Assembly: GCA_013297755.1 (NCBI GenBank)
Contig: JAAFIH010000032.1
Span: 1 to 52,478, forward strand
Source of the DNA: Cytophagales bacterium
Lineage (GTDB): Bacteria > Bacteroidota > Bacteroidia > Cytophagales > UBA9547
Reading direction: 5' to 3'
Length of the DNA: 52,478 bases
Below, in pieces: positions 1-10,200 of this stretch. Under the pieces are notes generated by a model, which was given only the letters and a program-made list of their open reading frames with translations, did not search any database and had not been told where the DNA came from. How positions within the stretch are numbered: position 1 is the first letter of the stretch; each line of letters begins with the position of its first letter. The position numbers and the translations under genes were made by a program.

Positions 1-197
1 TTTTTTTAGGGCTTCCGTTGTGGAAGTCCTGTTGGGACTTGTTATACTTCATATTCGTTTTTTTTTAGTATTTTTATTACACAAATATAAACATAAGTAT
101 CTGATAATCAATGGTTTATTTATTTTATTTTTAAAATATTTTCTTAATTAAATAGTGTTGGGGCCTGCCTTGCCAGAATCTTATACCTATATTTTAT
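1..197. other. Left-edge non-coding DNA with overlapping hairpins
   Basis: No gene is visible here. Two mutually exclusive stems lie at the edge: AGGGCTTCC (8-16) can pair with GGAAGTCCT (22-30, one wobble pair), while AAGTCC (24-29) can pair with GGACTT (35-40). The rest is AT-rich sequence downstream of thyA. Whether the stems belong to a neighbouring transcript outside the window cannot be told. Confidence 0.3.
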
Positions 198-1010
198 TTA
201 TACAGCCACCTCAGCTTTTATGGCTGGGTGTGGGTCGTAATTTTGTAAAGAAAAATCTTCGTACTTAAAATCAAAAATATTACTTACATTTGGATTTATA
301 TGCATGGTAGGTAGTGATTTTATTTCTCTCGAAAGTTGCAATTTTACCTGCTCCAAATGATTAGAATAAATATGAACATCGCCAAAGGTATGCACAAAAT
401 CGCCTACATCTAGGTCGCAAACCTGTGCTATCATCATCGTAAGCAAGGCATAAGAGGCTATATTGAAGGGCACTCCCAAAAATACATCTGCACTTCTTTG
501 ATACAACTGGCACGACAATTTACGTTTGGCACCATTCGCTACTGGAGCTACATAAAATTGAAACATGGTATGACATGGAGGCAAAGCCATACTATCAACA
601 TCGGCCACATTCCAGGCACTTACAAGGAGTCTTCTAGAGTCAGGATTTTTCTTAATTTGTGCTATTAAATTACTAATCTGGTCTACAACTCTGCCATCGG
701 CACACTGCCAACTACGCCATTGATACCCATAAACTGGTCCCAGATTGCCGTCTTTATCGGCCCACTCGTCCCAAATTTTTACGCCATTGTCTTGTAAATA
801 TTTTATATTGGTATCGCCCTGCAAAAACCAAAGCAATTCGTGTATTATTGACTTTAAATGAATTTTTTTTGTGGTAACCAACGGAAATCCCTGAGCTAAA
901 TCAAACCTACATTGATACCCAAACACACTGTAGGTGCCTGTGCCTGTACGATCAGATTTGTATTGTCCGTTGTCTAAAATGTGTTGTAACAGTTGGTGAT
1001 AAGCTAGCAT
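198..1010 (-). CDS. thyA: Thymidylate synthase
   Basis: Converts dUMP to dTMP using methylene-tetrahydrofolate, supplying thymidine nucleotides for DNA synthesis in the cytoplasm. The 270-aa length fits the short bacterial ThyA form. The catalytic cysteine is Cys146 in [12 protein letters not shown], preceded by the phosphate-binding SRR (residues 125-127) and followed by [13 protein letters not shown], the dUMP and folate site; the N-terminal arginine of SDRTGTGT is present. The gene starts at an ATG 17 bp after the upstream glycosyltransferase gene and is probably co-transcribed with it. A folA gene often follows thyA, but none is seen before the window edge. The family assignment is secure. 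Confidence 0.98.
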   Translation of the reverse strand: MLAYHQLLQHILDNGQYKSDRTGTGTYSVFGYQCRFDLAQGFPLVTTKKIHLKSIIHELLWFLQGDTNIKYLQDNGVKIWDEWADKDGNLGPVYGYQWRSWQCADGRVVDQISNLIAQIKKNPDSRRLLVSAWNVADVDSMALPPCHTMFQFYVAPVANGAKRKLSCQLYQRSADVFLGVPFNIASYALLTMMIAQVCDLDVGDFVHTFGDVHIYSNHLEQVKLQLSREIKSLPTMHINPNVSNIFDFKYEDFSLQNYDPHPAIKAEVAV

Positions 1011-1027
1011 TGGTATATGTAATTTGG

Positions 1028-2176
1028 TTACAAATATACATACTGGCCACGATTTTTATCAAAATTTCTCATACAAAGGAGCATTTCTTTGTTGTTTTTT
1101 GGGTTTTGGTTGGGAAATAAAATGGCAAAAAAAGGTAAAATTGCTTCCTCTATCGTTTGCTTTTGTTGCTGTTTTTCTCTCACAAAATTGAGGTATTTCA
1201 TTACCATAAATCCATTAAACCAATGAAAAAAACGCTTTTTAAATGCTTGGTAGTGGCTTGTATTAGATTTTATTTCTTTTATTTTAATTTCAAAATTATT
1301 ACTTATCAAATAATCAAACATCTCTGCTGATAAATGACTAGGAAATTTACCTTCATACATTTGTTGGGTTTGAGAAATAAAATTTTTGATGTCTATGTAA
1401 GAATCAAAATGGTAGCTATTCCAGGGTTGATTTTTATTTTTCATATCATCCATAGCTCGGCCAGTGCCAAAGGGTACACGATCAGAAATCCTATCAGATG
1501 GAAAAACTGTTGTATCCAAAATATCCGAAAAATTACCTAAATCCATCATTTTTTGTAAAAAATAAAAGTCCTCGCCAGCTTGTTTTGTGTTCATACCACC
1601 TTGTTTGTGGTAGGCCTCTGCTCGGGCCGCCATGCACGAACCCACTGTTTGATAAGCATAAGGATGCCCCGTCCACCTGAGGGCATTGGTTATGTATCGC
1701 AAATGCAATTCATAATCTATAATATGCTGATTATCAGATAGTTGATGTTCGTAATATATACTTGCTGCTGGTGTTTTTGGATGATTTAAAAAATGATTTT
1801 CTAGGGCTATCAAATAATTAGAGGCCACTGTGCAATCGGCATCAAGATTAATAATAAGGCCATTTTTGAGATTATCGTTTTTTTTGATTTTTGAATATGC
1901 CATATCCATCCCTATTTTTCGAGCCATTCCTACACTTTGCTTTTCTAGTTCATAAATAGCGACATCAATATAAAAGTTATTACTTTTATAGCCTTTTGCC
2001 ATAGCTAAGGTTTGCTGATTATTTGTAATAATATCGTCTTTTGAATGAACATGATGATTAATAACCACAATGACTTCAACCATTGATTGAGGTTTATAGC
2101 AGTTGGCTAGGCTATCTAATGTTGATTTTAAATGAGGCTCGTTGTATGAAGGAATTACTACTTTTATGTCGAACAT
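1028..2176 (-). CDS. Family 2 (GT-A) glycosyltransferase
   Basis: A nucleotide-sugar-dependent glycosyl transfer enzyme; acceptor and sugar cannot be read from sequence. The N-terminus [13 protein letters not shown] is the classic start of a GT-A fold, and LDADC near residue 115 is the DXD-type metal site. [15 protein letters not shown] further on resembles the acceptor-side ED motif. No membrane segment is obvious. The frame can be opened two codons earlier at a TTG (2182), but the ATG at 2176 gives the conserved start and is preferred. It lies 33 bp after the porP/sprF-like gene and 17 bp before thyA, so it is probably in the same transcript. Modification of surface proteins or polysaccharide is a guess from context only. 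Confidence 0.8.
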   Translation of the reverse strand: MFDIKVVIPSYNEPHLKSTLDSLANCYKPQSMVEVIVVINHHVHSKDDIITNNQQTLAMAKGYKSNNFYIDVAIYELEKQSVGMARKIGMDMAYSKIKKNDNLKNGLIINLDADCTVASNYLIALENHFLNHPKTPAASIYYEHQLSDNQHIIDYELHLRYITNALRWTGHPYAYQTVGSCMAARAEAYHKQGGMNTKQAGEDFYFLQKMMDLGNFSDILDTTVFPSDRISDRVPFGTGRAMDDMKNKNQPWNSYHFDSYIDIKNFISQTQQMYEGKFPSHLSAEMFDYLISNNFEIKIKEIKSNTSHYQAFKKRFFHWFNGFMVMKYLNFVREKQQQKQTIEEAILPFFAILFPNQNPKNNKEMLLCMRNFDKNRGQYVYL

Positions 2177-2209
2177 AAACAATTATAAAGTAAGAATAAA
2201 TAAATCCTT

Positions 2210-3181
2210 TTATTTAGAATTATGTTTACTATCGTGGTGTTCTGTGGCCTTATGTTGGGGTTGGTGGGGTGCATGCAAAGGCGAGTGTCGATACGAATGT
2301 GCATCGTTGCCAAGTCTAAAAGCTACACCAAACTCGTGGGTAACAGGCGATAGCACTGCCACAACACCCTGATTCCATTCAAAAGAATAGTTAAATTCTA
2401 TCTTTGCTAGCTCAAAACCAAATCCCATAATATAGGCGTAAGAAGACGAAAAAGAACGAAAACCAAGCCTCAAATTAAACATATTTTTATACACTCCAGT
2501 CATATTTACATCTACAATAGGATTTCCATTGTTGTATTTACGAAACAATACAAGTGGCAAAATCTCATAATCAGGATTAGAGAGCTTAATTTTATATCCT
2601 GCCAAACCTTGAAAATCGGAAAAAGCACCATTTCTATCCAAAACACCATTATATAATGTGGGTAAGGCAAGGCCAAACATCCATTGTTTTACATGATACA
2701 AAGCCGACAGCCCTACCATAAATCTGGGTCTGTTTTCGTTGATATTAAAAGTAAGATTTGGATCGTTTGCATTTGCAGCAGCTATTTTGCTTTGGTCTAT
2801 AGTTCTAAAAACCCCACCAAAGTTGAGCCCAAAACGCAAAGCCATAGTTTCGTGCAATTTTAGTTTGTGGGCATAGGCAAACGAAACAGAATTGGTATTG
2901 AACACACCTGCCGAAGAGTTGTTGAGATACAATCCAGCACCACCTGTTTGGCTCAGCATAGTATACACCCCAGCAGCATAGCCCGATGGAGAGCCCTGCA
3001 TATTAGAAAATTGACTTCTATAATTGGCATACATGTAGGTTTCGCCTTGTGTACCAATGGCCGATGGGGTAATCAAAAACAAATTATGCGTGTATAAATT
3101 GCTTGGCTTATCTATTTGAGAATTAGACAAATGAAAAGCAAAAACAAGGGAGATTTGGAATATTAATCGAATTTTTTTCAT
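2210..3181 (-). CDS. PorP/SprF family outer-membrane protein with His-rich tail
   Basis: Member of the PorP/SprF family, outer-membrane proteins that help the type IX secretion system export or anchor particular adhesins. It has a signal peptide (MKKIRLIFQI... to about residue 21), then the typical pattern beginning YTHNLFLITPSAIG and repeated amphipathic strands ending FGVAFRLG. In Flavobacterium johnsoniae SprF is needed to secrete SprB; here the gene begins 2 bp after the stop of a SprB-like repeat protein, which supports a dedicated partner role. Odd: after the last strand there is a hydrophilic extension of about 32 residues with eight histidines (HAPHQPQHKATEHHD), not usual for the family. 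Length 323 aa. Confidence 0.88.
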   Translation of the reverse strand: MKKIRLIFQISLVFAFHLSNSQIDKPSNLYTHNLFLITPSAIGTQGETYMYANYRSQFSNMQGSPSGYAAGVYTMLSQTGGAGLYLNNSSAGVFNTNSVSFAYAHKLKLHETMALRFGLNFGGVFRTIDQSKIAAANANDPNLTFNINENRPRFMVGLSALYHVKQWMFGLALPTLYNGVLDRNGAFSDFQGLAGYKIKLSNPDYEILPLVLFRKYNNGNPIVDVNMTGVYKNMFNLRLGFRSFSSSYAYIMGFGFELAKIEFNYSFEWNQGVVAVLSPVTHEFGVAFRLGNDAHSYRHSPLHAPHQPQHKATEHHDSKHNSK

Positions 3182-3183
3182 TT

Positions 3184-6100
3184 TTATTGTCTTCTAATGA
3201 TGGAAATAAAACCTGTGAAATCACCTTCAACAGAAGATATTACATAATAATAGGTGGCTGAGGGCAGTTCGCTACCATTGGAGATACCATCCCAGTCGTT
3301 TTCGTATTTTGTGGTTGAATAAATCAAAACCCCAGCTTCGTTGAATATAGAAAGTTTGCTATTTTGGAAATCTTCAATATTTCTTATTACCCAATAGTCG
3401 TTGATGCCATCTTTGGGCGTTGGTGTGATAATATTATCAGCATCTACTTTTTCTACTTTTTTATCAATGATGTCTATCACCAACACTTTCTCAATAGAGC
3501 CAAATTGTATACCATCGTCTGCTTTTATCCTAATAGTGTAAGATTTTTTAGTTTCATAATCAAACGAAAAAGGCACAATCAATGAATCTCCTTTCAATTC
3601 AAACGAGGCATTGTCATCGCTGCCTTGGCCAGCTACAAAAGTGTAGGTATGTTTATCGGCCTTATCTGCATCTATGGCTTTGATTTTTGCAATTACAGAT
3701 GCTGGTTTGTTGCCCTCTATAAATGTCGATTCCGAAAACACAATATCAGATGGCACATTGTTTGGAACATCAATTTCAAATGTCTTTGAAAAAAAGCCAG
3801 CAAACTTACCATCAAAGGTACGTATTCTGATTGTATATTTTTTTTGGGTTTTAAAATCTAATGAATCACTATATAAAGTATCGTTTTTGATTTTAAATTT
3901 TGCATTGTCTGCATCGCCAAGGCCAGATACAAAATTGTATTTATGAATATCATCTACATCAGAATCAATAGTTTCAAGTTTAATCAAAATCTTATTTGGA
4001 AACTTACCTTTGGTATAGTTTGTGCCTAGCACAGAAATATCAGAGGGAATATTATTTGGAATCACAAATGTTATATTTTTGTCATAAATTCCATTAAATT
4101 TTTGGTCATCGGCTCTAATTTTAATCAAATAAGTGCCTTGCGTTTCTACTGTAAGTCTGTTTGTAAAAAGTGAGTCTCCACGAATACTAAATTTAAAATT
4201 ATCTTGGCTCTCGATACCAGTAGTGGTTACAAATTCAAAAGTATGTTTGTCTTGCACATCAGCATCAATGCCTTTCAAAAAAGCCAAAAGTCCATTTGGG
4301 TAATTTCCTTTAAGAAAATTTAGACCTACAATAGAAATATCTGTGGGGGTTTGGTTTGGAAATACAAGCGAAAATGTTTTTTCTAATCTACCGCCAAATT
4401 TGCCATCCCAGGTTTCTAGTCTTATATTGTAGGTTTCTTGTGTTTTGTATGCAAAATTGGTCGTAAAAATAGAATCATTTTTAATCAAAAACTTACCATT
4501 ATCAGTATCGCCAACTCCCGATTTTAGTGTATAAGTATGTATATCGCCATTGTCTGCATCGTTGGTTTGTATTTTGGCAAAAAACTTATTTTTGGGTATG
4601 GGATTATTAAAATCTATCCCTGAAAGCGATATGTCTGTTGGCACTGTATTGGGTATGGTGTAAACCAAAGATTTTGAAAACTGACCCAAATATTTATTAT
4701 CATCTGCCAAAATACGCACATTATAAATCAACTGAGTAGCAAAAGGCAAATTTCGAGCTCGCAAAGTATCGTTTCGCAAAGTAAATCGTGCATTATCTTC
4801 GCCACCAACACCAGAAACTATGCTATACACAAATGTATCTTGCACATCTGCATCTAGGGCTTTGATGGTAGAAAGTATGGTTGTGGGATAATTTCCAGTA
4901 AGAAAATCAACGCCTACTATAGAAATATCTGTGGGGGTTTGGTTTGGAAATACAAGCGAAAATGTTTTTTCTAATCTACCGCCAAATTTGCCATCCCAGG
5001 TTTCTAGTCTTATGTTGTATGTTCCTTGTGATTTGTATGCAAAATTGGTCGTAAAAATAGAATCATTTTTAATCAAAAACTTACCATTATCAGCATCGCC
5101 AACTCCTGATTTTAGTGTATAAGAATGTTTATCGCCATTGTCTGCATCGTTGGTTTGTATTTTGGCAAAAAACTTATTTTTGGGTATGGGATTATTAAAA
5201 TCTATCCCTGAAAGCGATATGTCTGTTGGCACTGCATTGGGTATGGTATAAACCAAAGATTTTGAAAACTGACCCAAATATTTATTATCATCTGCCAAAA
5301 TTCGTACATTATAAATCAACTGAGTGGCAAAAGGCAAATTTCGAGCTCGCAAAGTATCGTTTCGCAAAGTAAATCGTGCATTATCATCGCCACCAACACC
5401 TGAAACTATGCTATATACAAAGGTATCTTGCACATCGGCATCTAGGGCTTTGATGGTAGAAAGTATGGTTGTGGGATAATTTCCAGTAAGAAAATCAACG
5501 CCTACTATAGAAATATCTGTGGGGGTTTGGTTTGGAAATACAAGCGAAAATGTTTTTTCTAATCTACCGCCAAATTTGCCATCCCAGGTTTCTAGTCTTA
5601 TGTTGTATGTTCCTTGTGATTTGTATGCAAAATTGGTCGTAAAAATAGAATCATTTTTAATCAAAAACTTACCATTATCAGCATCGCCAACTCCTGATTT
5701 TAGTGTATAAGAATGTTTATCGCCATTGTCTGCATCGTTGGTTTGTATTTTGGCAAAAAACTTATTTTTGGGTATGGGATTATTAAAATCTATCCCTGAA
5801 AGCGATATGTCTGTTGGCACTGCATTGGGTATGGTATAAACCAAAGATTTTGAAAACTGACCCAAATATTTATTATCATCTGCCAAAATTCGCACATTAT
5901 AAATCAACTGAGTAGCAAAAGGCAAATTTCGAGCAACCAAATTATCATTTATCAAAGTAAATCGTGCATTATCTTCGCCACCAACACCAGAAACAATGCT
6001 ATATACAAAGGTATCTTGCACATCGGCATCTATAGCTTTGATGGTAGAAAGTAATGTGGTTGGATAATTGCCAGTAAGAAAATCAACGCCTACTATAGAA

Positions 6101-7233
6101 ATATCTGTGGGGGTTTGGTTTGGAAAATTAAAACTAAATATTTTTTCAAAAGTTCCTTTAAACTTTCCATCATCAGTTTTAATTCTTAGTGAGTAAGTTT
6201 GTTTTGATTTGTAATTAAAATTTGTAGTATAGACAGTATCACGACTTATTCTAAATGCTGCATTGTCGTCATCGCCTGAGCCAGATGCAAATGAGTAGGT
6301 GTGTAGATCAGTTGTGTTTAAATCTTGGGTAAATAATTTACCAAAAAAGGCTTCTTTTTTTATTGGAATTGCTGTATTTGTGCCTGTCAATGATATATTT
6401 GTAGGGGGAGCATTTTGATACCCAACAGACAATTCGTAAAATTTTTCGGTACTTTCATCTGATGAAATAAGTTTAAAAAATACTTTATTGGTTAGATTAA
6501 TTCCCGAAGAGCTATAATTGAGATAATTTCCATTGATGCTATTGGCAAAAAATACTCTAGCCATAGTTGAAGTAGTCAAAGTAGTAGTTTGAGTGCTTCT
6601 ATCTACAAAAGCAGTCAAAAGGGCTGATGTAACAGAGCCATTAAAAATAGTAGGACTTTCTTGGTTGCTTATTTGTATATCGAGCAGATTGGCTTCATTG
6701 CTCAATTTTGGTACAGAAATTATGACAGGTTTAGTAGTGATGCCCACAGATCCGTTCAACAAAAATCCATAACTGCCAGAAAAAGTAAAAGATTGATCGA
6801 TAGAATTATCGTACAATCTAAAAGAAATATTGTCGCCAGTAGTTCTATTGCTATATACAGTGAGGTAAGCGATATATCGATTGACACCAGGCACAAACAC
6901 AGGTGAGGACACGCCTACACAAGTTGAGCCAACAAAAGCCCCAATTTTGTCGGCAATATCGCGGCTTTCTACAAAATTCATGTTCAATACAAGCGTATAA
7001 TTCATGTTGTATTGATAATTGTTAGGGTTTACACTCCAGTTTGGCACTTGGGCATAAGTGTAAAAAGTGATTGTGCTAAGTATTATGAAGGAAATTTTTA
7101 AAACCCCAAATTTATTTTTAAAAGCCCCACCCATACCAATTTCTGTTTCGATGCCACAGAATCCAATAGGGAGGGCTTCATAGGAATTGTGGTTTTTAAG
7201 AATTTCCATGAATTTATTTTTTAATTTTTTCAT
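3184..7233 (-). CDS. Large surface adhesin: ten cadherin-like repeats with CHU_C-type T9SS C-terminal domain
   Basis: A secreted 1349-aa protein. After the signal region comes a module at about residues 62-175 beginning VPNWSVNPNNYQY that recurs in the neighbouring 2790-aa protein. Ten repeats of about 98 aa follow (residues about 273-1260), each opening with N-x-x-P-[TS]-[DN]-I and containing an acidic D-A-D-x-x-D motif, as in calcium-binding cadherin-like or dystroglycan-type folds. The last 85 residues (DGINDYW... NDWDG... GFISIIRRQ) match the gliding-motility-associated C-terminal domain (type B CTD). Repeats 3 to 8 are encoded by three nearly identical 588-bp units. The N-terminus is odd: about residues 9-48 are encoded by a dispersed repeat. 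Translation may start at M1 (7233), M9 (7209) or M34 (7134); M34 gives the most normal signal peptide, with cleavage near Ala61. Confidence 0.9.
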   Translation of the reverse strand: MKKLKNKFMEILKNHNSYEALPIGFCGIETEIGMGGAFKNKFGVLKISFIILSTITFYTYAQVPNWSVNPNNYQYNMNYTLVLNMNFVESRDIADKIGAFVGSTCVGVSSPVFVPGVNRYIAYLTVYSNRTTGDNISFRLYDNSIDQSFTFSGSYGFLLNGSVGITTKPVIISVPKLSNEANLLDIQISNQESPTIFNGSVTSALLTAFVDRSTQTTTLTTSTMARVFFANSINGNYLNYSSSGINLTNKVFFKLISSDESTEKFYELSVGYQNAPPTNISLTGTNTAIPIKKEAFFGKLFTQDLNTTDLHTYSFASGSGDDDNAAFRISRDTVYTTNFNYKSKQTYSLRIKTDDGKFKGTFEKIFSFNFPNQTPTDISIVGVDFLTGNYPTTLLSTIKAIDADVQDTFVYSIVSGVGGEDNARFTLINDNLVARNLPFATQLIYNVRILADDNKYLGQFSKSLVYTIPNAVPTDISLSGIDFNNPIPKNKFFAKIQTNDADNGDKHSYTLKSGVGDADNGKFLIKNDSIFTTNFAYKSQGTYNIRLETWDGKFGGRLEKTFSLVFPNQTPTDISIVGVDFLTGNYPTTILSTIKALDADVQDTFVYSIVSGVGGDDNARFTLRNDTLRARNLPFATQLIYNVRILADDNKYLGQFSKSLVYTIPNAVPTDISLSGIDFNNPIPKNKFFAKIQTNDADNGDKHSYTLKSGVGDADNGKFLIKNDSIFTTNFAYKSQGTYNIRLETWDGKFGGRLEKTFSLVFPNQTPTDISIVGVDFLTGNYPTTILSTIKALDADVQDTFVYSIVSGVGGEDNARFTLRNDTLRARNLPFATQLIYNVRILADDNKYLGQFSKSLVYTIPNTVPTDISLSGIDFNNPIPKNKFFAKIQTNDADNGDIHTYTLKSGVGDTDNGKFLIKNDSIFTTNFAYKTQETYNIRLETWDGKFGGRLEKTFSLVFPNQTPTDISIVGLNFLKGNYPNGLLAFLKGIDADVQDKHTFEFVTTTGIESQDNFKFSIRGDSLFTNRLTVETQGTYLIKIRADDQKFNGIYDKNITFVIPNNIPSDISVLGTNYTKGKFPNKILIKLETIDSDVDDIHKYNFVSGLGDADNAKFKIKNDTLYSDSLDFKTQKKYTIRIRTFDGKFAGFFSKTFEIDVPNNVPSDIVFSESTFIEGNKPASVIAKIKAIDADKADKHTYTFVAGQGSDDNASFELKGDSLIVPFSFDYETKKSYTIRIKADDGIQFGSIEKVLVIDIIDKKVEKVDADNIITPTPKDGINDYWVIRNIEDFQNSKLSIFNEAGVLIYSTTKYENDWDGISNGSELPSATYYYVISSVEGDFTGFISIIRRQ
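4333..6096 (-). repeat. Three tandem 588-bp units inside the adhesin gene
   Basis: The string AGAAATATCTGTGGGGGTTT occurs at 4333, 4921, 5509 and again at 6097, giving a constant period of 588 bp. One unit is 196 codons, i.e. two cadherin-like repeats. The units at 4921 and 5509 are almost identical at DNA level, including synonymous sites; the unit at 4333 has slightly more differences. Such homogeneity suggests recent duplication or gene conversion and allows repeat number to change by recombination. Confidence 0.95.
7089..7207 (-). repeat. Dispersed inverted-repeat element, copy A (inside adhesin 5' end)
   Basis: An element of about 118 bp that aligns over its whole length with the copy at 36298-36415. 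Its ends form an imperfect inverted repeat (GGAAATTTTTAAAACCCC against the complement of GTGGTTTTTAAGAATTTCC). The core, read on the minus strand, is CCTCCCTATTGGATTCTGTG, a spacer, then AACAGAAATTGG and a GGGTGGGG arm. It lies in frame within the coding sequence, contributing about residues 9-48, including the possible start codon M34 and the lysine-containing n-region of the signal peptide. Confidence 0.8.
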
Positions 7234-7246
7234 ATCAAAAGGGTTA

Positions 7247-7279
7247 TTTTGGTCTTTGCTTTTTTGGCAAAGACCAAAA
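7247..7279 (-). terminator. Strong hairpin between the two giant surface-protein genes
   Basis: A perfect 13-bp inverted repeat TTTTGGTCTTTGC / GCAAAGACCAAAA with a 7-nt loop occupies most of the 54-bp gap between the 2790-aa and 1349-aa genes. It is flanked by A/T tracts, so it could act as a terminator or attenuator for the upstream gene, lowering but perhaps not abolishing read-through into the adhesin-sprF genes. Confidence 0.7.
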
Positions 7280-7287
7280 GTTAAAAA

Positions 7288-10200
7288 TTATTCTACAATG
7301 GTTTTAATATTTTTTACTTTAATTCCATCAGAAACAATCACATTGTAAATACCAGAAGGCAGACTTTCGGTCGAAATATTTGATATGCCAAACGATTTTA
7401 CTTTTTCGGATTTTACCAAAACTCCTAAGCTGTTGTACACCGACAAAGTAATATATTGAGCTATTGTGCCAGAAACTTTCAAATTCCAGTTTACACCTTT
7501 TTTGCTTGGAATTGGGTAAATAGTAGCATTGAAACTATCAGCTAGTTTTTGGTTTGCACTTGTCAGTTCTGCTAATCTTAGATGCAAAATATATGGATTT
7601 GAAGGCGAACCTACAATTTCATTTTGAGAAAAAGATAGCTGTTCGTGTGCTTCATAAATATCGCCAGAGCCATTTTCGTACTTAAATGTTAGTTTATTTT
7701 CGGTATCTTCTTTTGTGTTTATAGTAAGAAAATACAAATTACTATTATTCATATAAGTTGCTCCACATACCGTTTGAGTATCAAAAACACCAAGCGATGA
7801 GGCTTCATTGGGTGCTATACCAGCTACTGAAACCACCACAGACATATTGGTTGGATAATTAGCGTAATTCACTTTCCAGTACACAGGCTTTTCTTCGGCT
7901 TCTGTTCTACTGCTTGAGCCGCCAAAGCTAGGATATGTCAAAGTAGCAGTTTTGGCCGAGCGATATAGGTAACCACGACCTTGCGATAGATATTGGAGTG
8001 TACCAATCCATCCAAGTCTTGTATCATATACTGCAAAGGCATTTTGACTTTTTACTACATCGCCATCTGAGGGATTGATAGAGGCAAATATCTCTTCTAG
8101 GGTATAGTTCAAATCAGGCACATAGCCAATCCAATTCCAACCACCAGTGAGGGTAATAACTACATCTGCAGGAGCTACTCTAGAGCCTTTATAAACAAAA
8201 TTATGTGGATTTTGCGTTTTTACCATATACATTTCGCCTGGTTTGAGGCCACCTTTCATGGATAAAGAACCCAACCAGCCAAGACCATCGTTGAATTGGT
8301 CAAAATCGGTTTTTGATTTTATCAAATCGCCAACAGATGGGCTCAATTTTTTGAAAAATTTGGCTACACTGCTATTATTTGGCGAATTTAGATTGATAGA
8401 CACCCAATTCCAACCACTAGAAAAATTGAGGGTTCGTAAGAAACTATCGTCTGTTGTAAATTCTGTTGGCATCGAAATTGTGCCCGAAAGTGCATTAGTT
8501 TCAAACGTCATTTCTGGCAACACATCGTCATAAACCACGCCTTTTTGGGCATTGAAAACCTGAAATTTCAACGAATCTCCAAACTCATTGTTGCTATAAA
8601 TATCTAAGAAAACCAAGTATTTGTCTAATTTCTCAAAATACACTGGTCTGGCCACACCTCTACATTCGCCATTGACAAAAACCCCAATTTTGTCGTAAGA
8701 ATCTGTAGAAAGTATCCCATTGATTTTGATAGTACCAATGACATTCATGCTATATTGAAATTTAGTTTTATCAACAGTCCAGATGGGTTCTTGCTCGTAC
8801 ACACGCAAATCGAAAGGTAATTTTTCTTTAAATCTAAAATTGCCACTCAAATACAAATCTTGGGAATAATAACCCACGTTTTGTCCCTCAAATACAGTAA
8901 AAGTAAGTATAGACGAAGCCCGAGGTGCAAGTGTACCAGAGGCAGGAGATACCCTAAGCCAAGCTGGAATATTCTCTATCGTATAATTTTGTTGTGTGCC
9001 GCCATTATTTTTTATTTCTACTGTAAATGTCATTGGAGCATACAATTTTTTGCTTTTAGAAATTTTAACCTCTCCCCATTTGAGCTGATTTCTATCAATA
9101 TAAGCCGACCAAGATATGGCAGAGGCCAATCGATTTTCGTTTTTGTCTTCTACCCTATCCACCGTTATTTCTAAGGTAGTTTTTTCGATATCATCAAGCA
9201 TAGAAGTAGCAGGTGTAAAAATTATCATATCGTTATTGACTACAAAATCGAAATCTACGTTTCTCAAAGGCCGAGCATCTTTGATGTTTGGAGCATCGTT
9301 TGAGTACGTTGGATTAGCTCCACTTATCGATAGCGAGCCTGCATTGACACTATTGGGCAATCTATTTATCCATTGATCAAAAATGGTAGGTTCTGATATT
9401 TTGATACCAGAGCTTTCTACATAGTTTTCGAATGGATAGTAGGCCACCAAACCAATCTCTGTGCCTGTTAATTTTGCATTTTTGTCTAATAATATTTGAT
9501 TTATTTTTTTAGACATTTTCCAAATCCTTACTTCGTCTATTTTCCCATTAAAGTATTTATCATAAGAAGTTGCCAAAGTAGAAGTTTTGTAACCTCTAGC
9601 TCCCAAATACATATTTACACCTGCCAATCCGCCAAAATTGGTAGATGGAGCAGCAGCTACTTCTCGGCCATTTACAACCAAAACTGCGTTTGCATTTCTA
9701 TTTACAGTTAAAGCTACGTGGTGCCAGTTATTGTCATTATACATCACATCGTTGGTTTGTAGCAAAACATAGTTATTGTTCATGACATAAATTTTGCCAT
9801 TTTCATTAAATCCAATGACTAAAGAATTTTCTTTTTTATTGAAAATATCTGTGCCATCGGCTTTGCCACTGCCAAACATAACGGCATTGGTTTGATTGGC
9901 GGCAGAGTTAAACCAAAATTCTATGGTGTAATCCATTTCGTTGGAGATAGTTACAGAAGCATCCGTTTTGAGGGTAAGTCTGTCTGAAGTACCATCAAAT
10001 TGATATGACTTTCCTTTGGGTTCTACCAACCAATCGTTGAATAAAGTGGCATGTCTAGAGTTTGCTTTATCTAAGGCTTTTGTGCCATCGGCCTCATTCA
10101 TTGGCCAATATCCAGCCAAATTTACTTCAGAACCATTGAGCGAAGCATACATATTGGCATATATATTATCGCCACTTTTTACATCGTTCCATATTCGTAA

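Noticed and set aside
4931-5710. Two identical 63-aa frames on the plus strand
   Set aside because: They are opposite-strand shadows of the 588-bp repeats in the adhesin gene; their identity reflects the repeat.
4333-6096. CRISPR-like periodic repeats
   Set aside because: The period is 588 bp with no unique spacers, and the repeats are in-frame protein-coding units.
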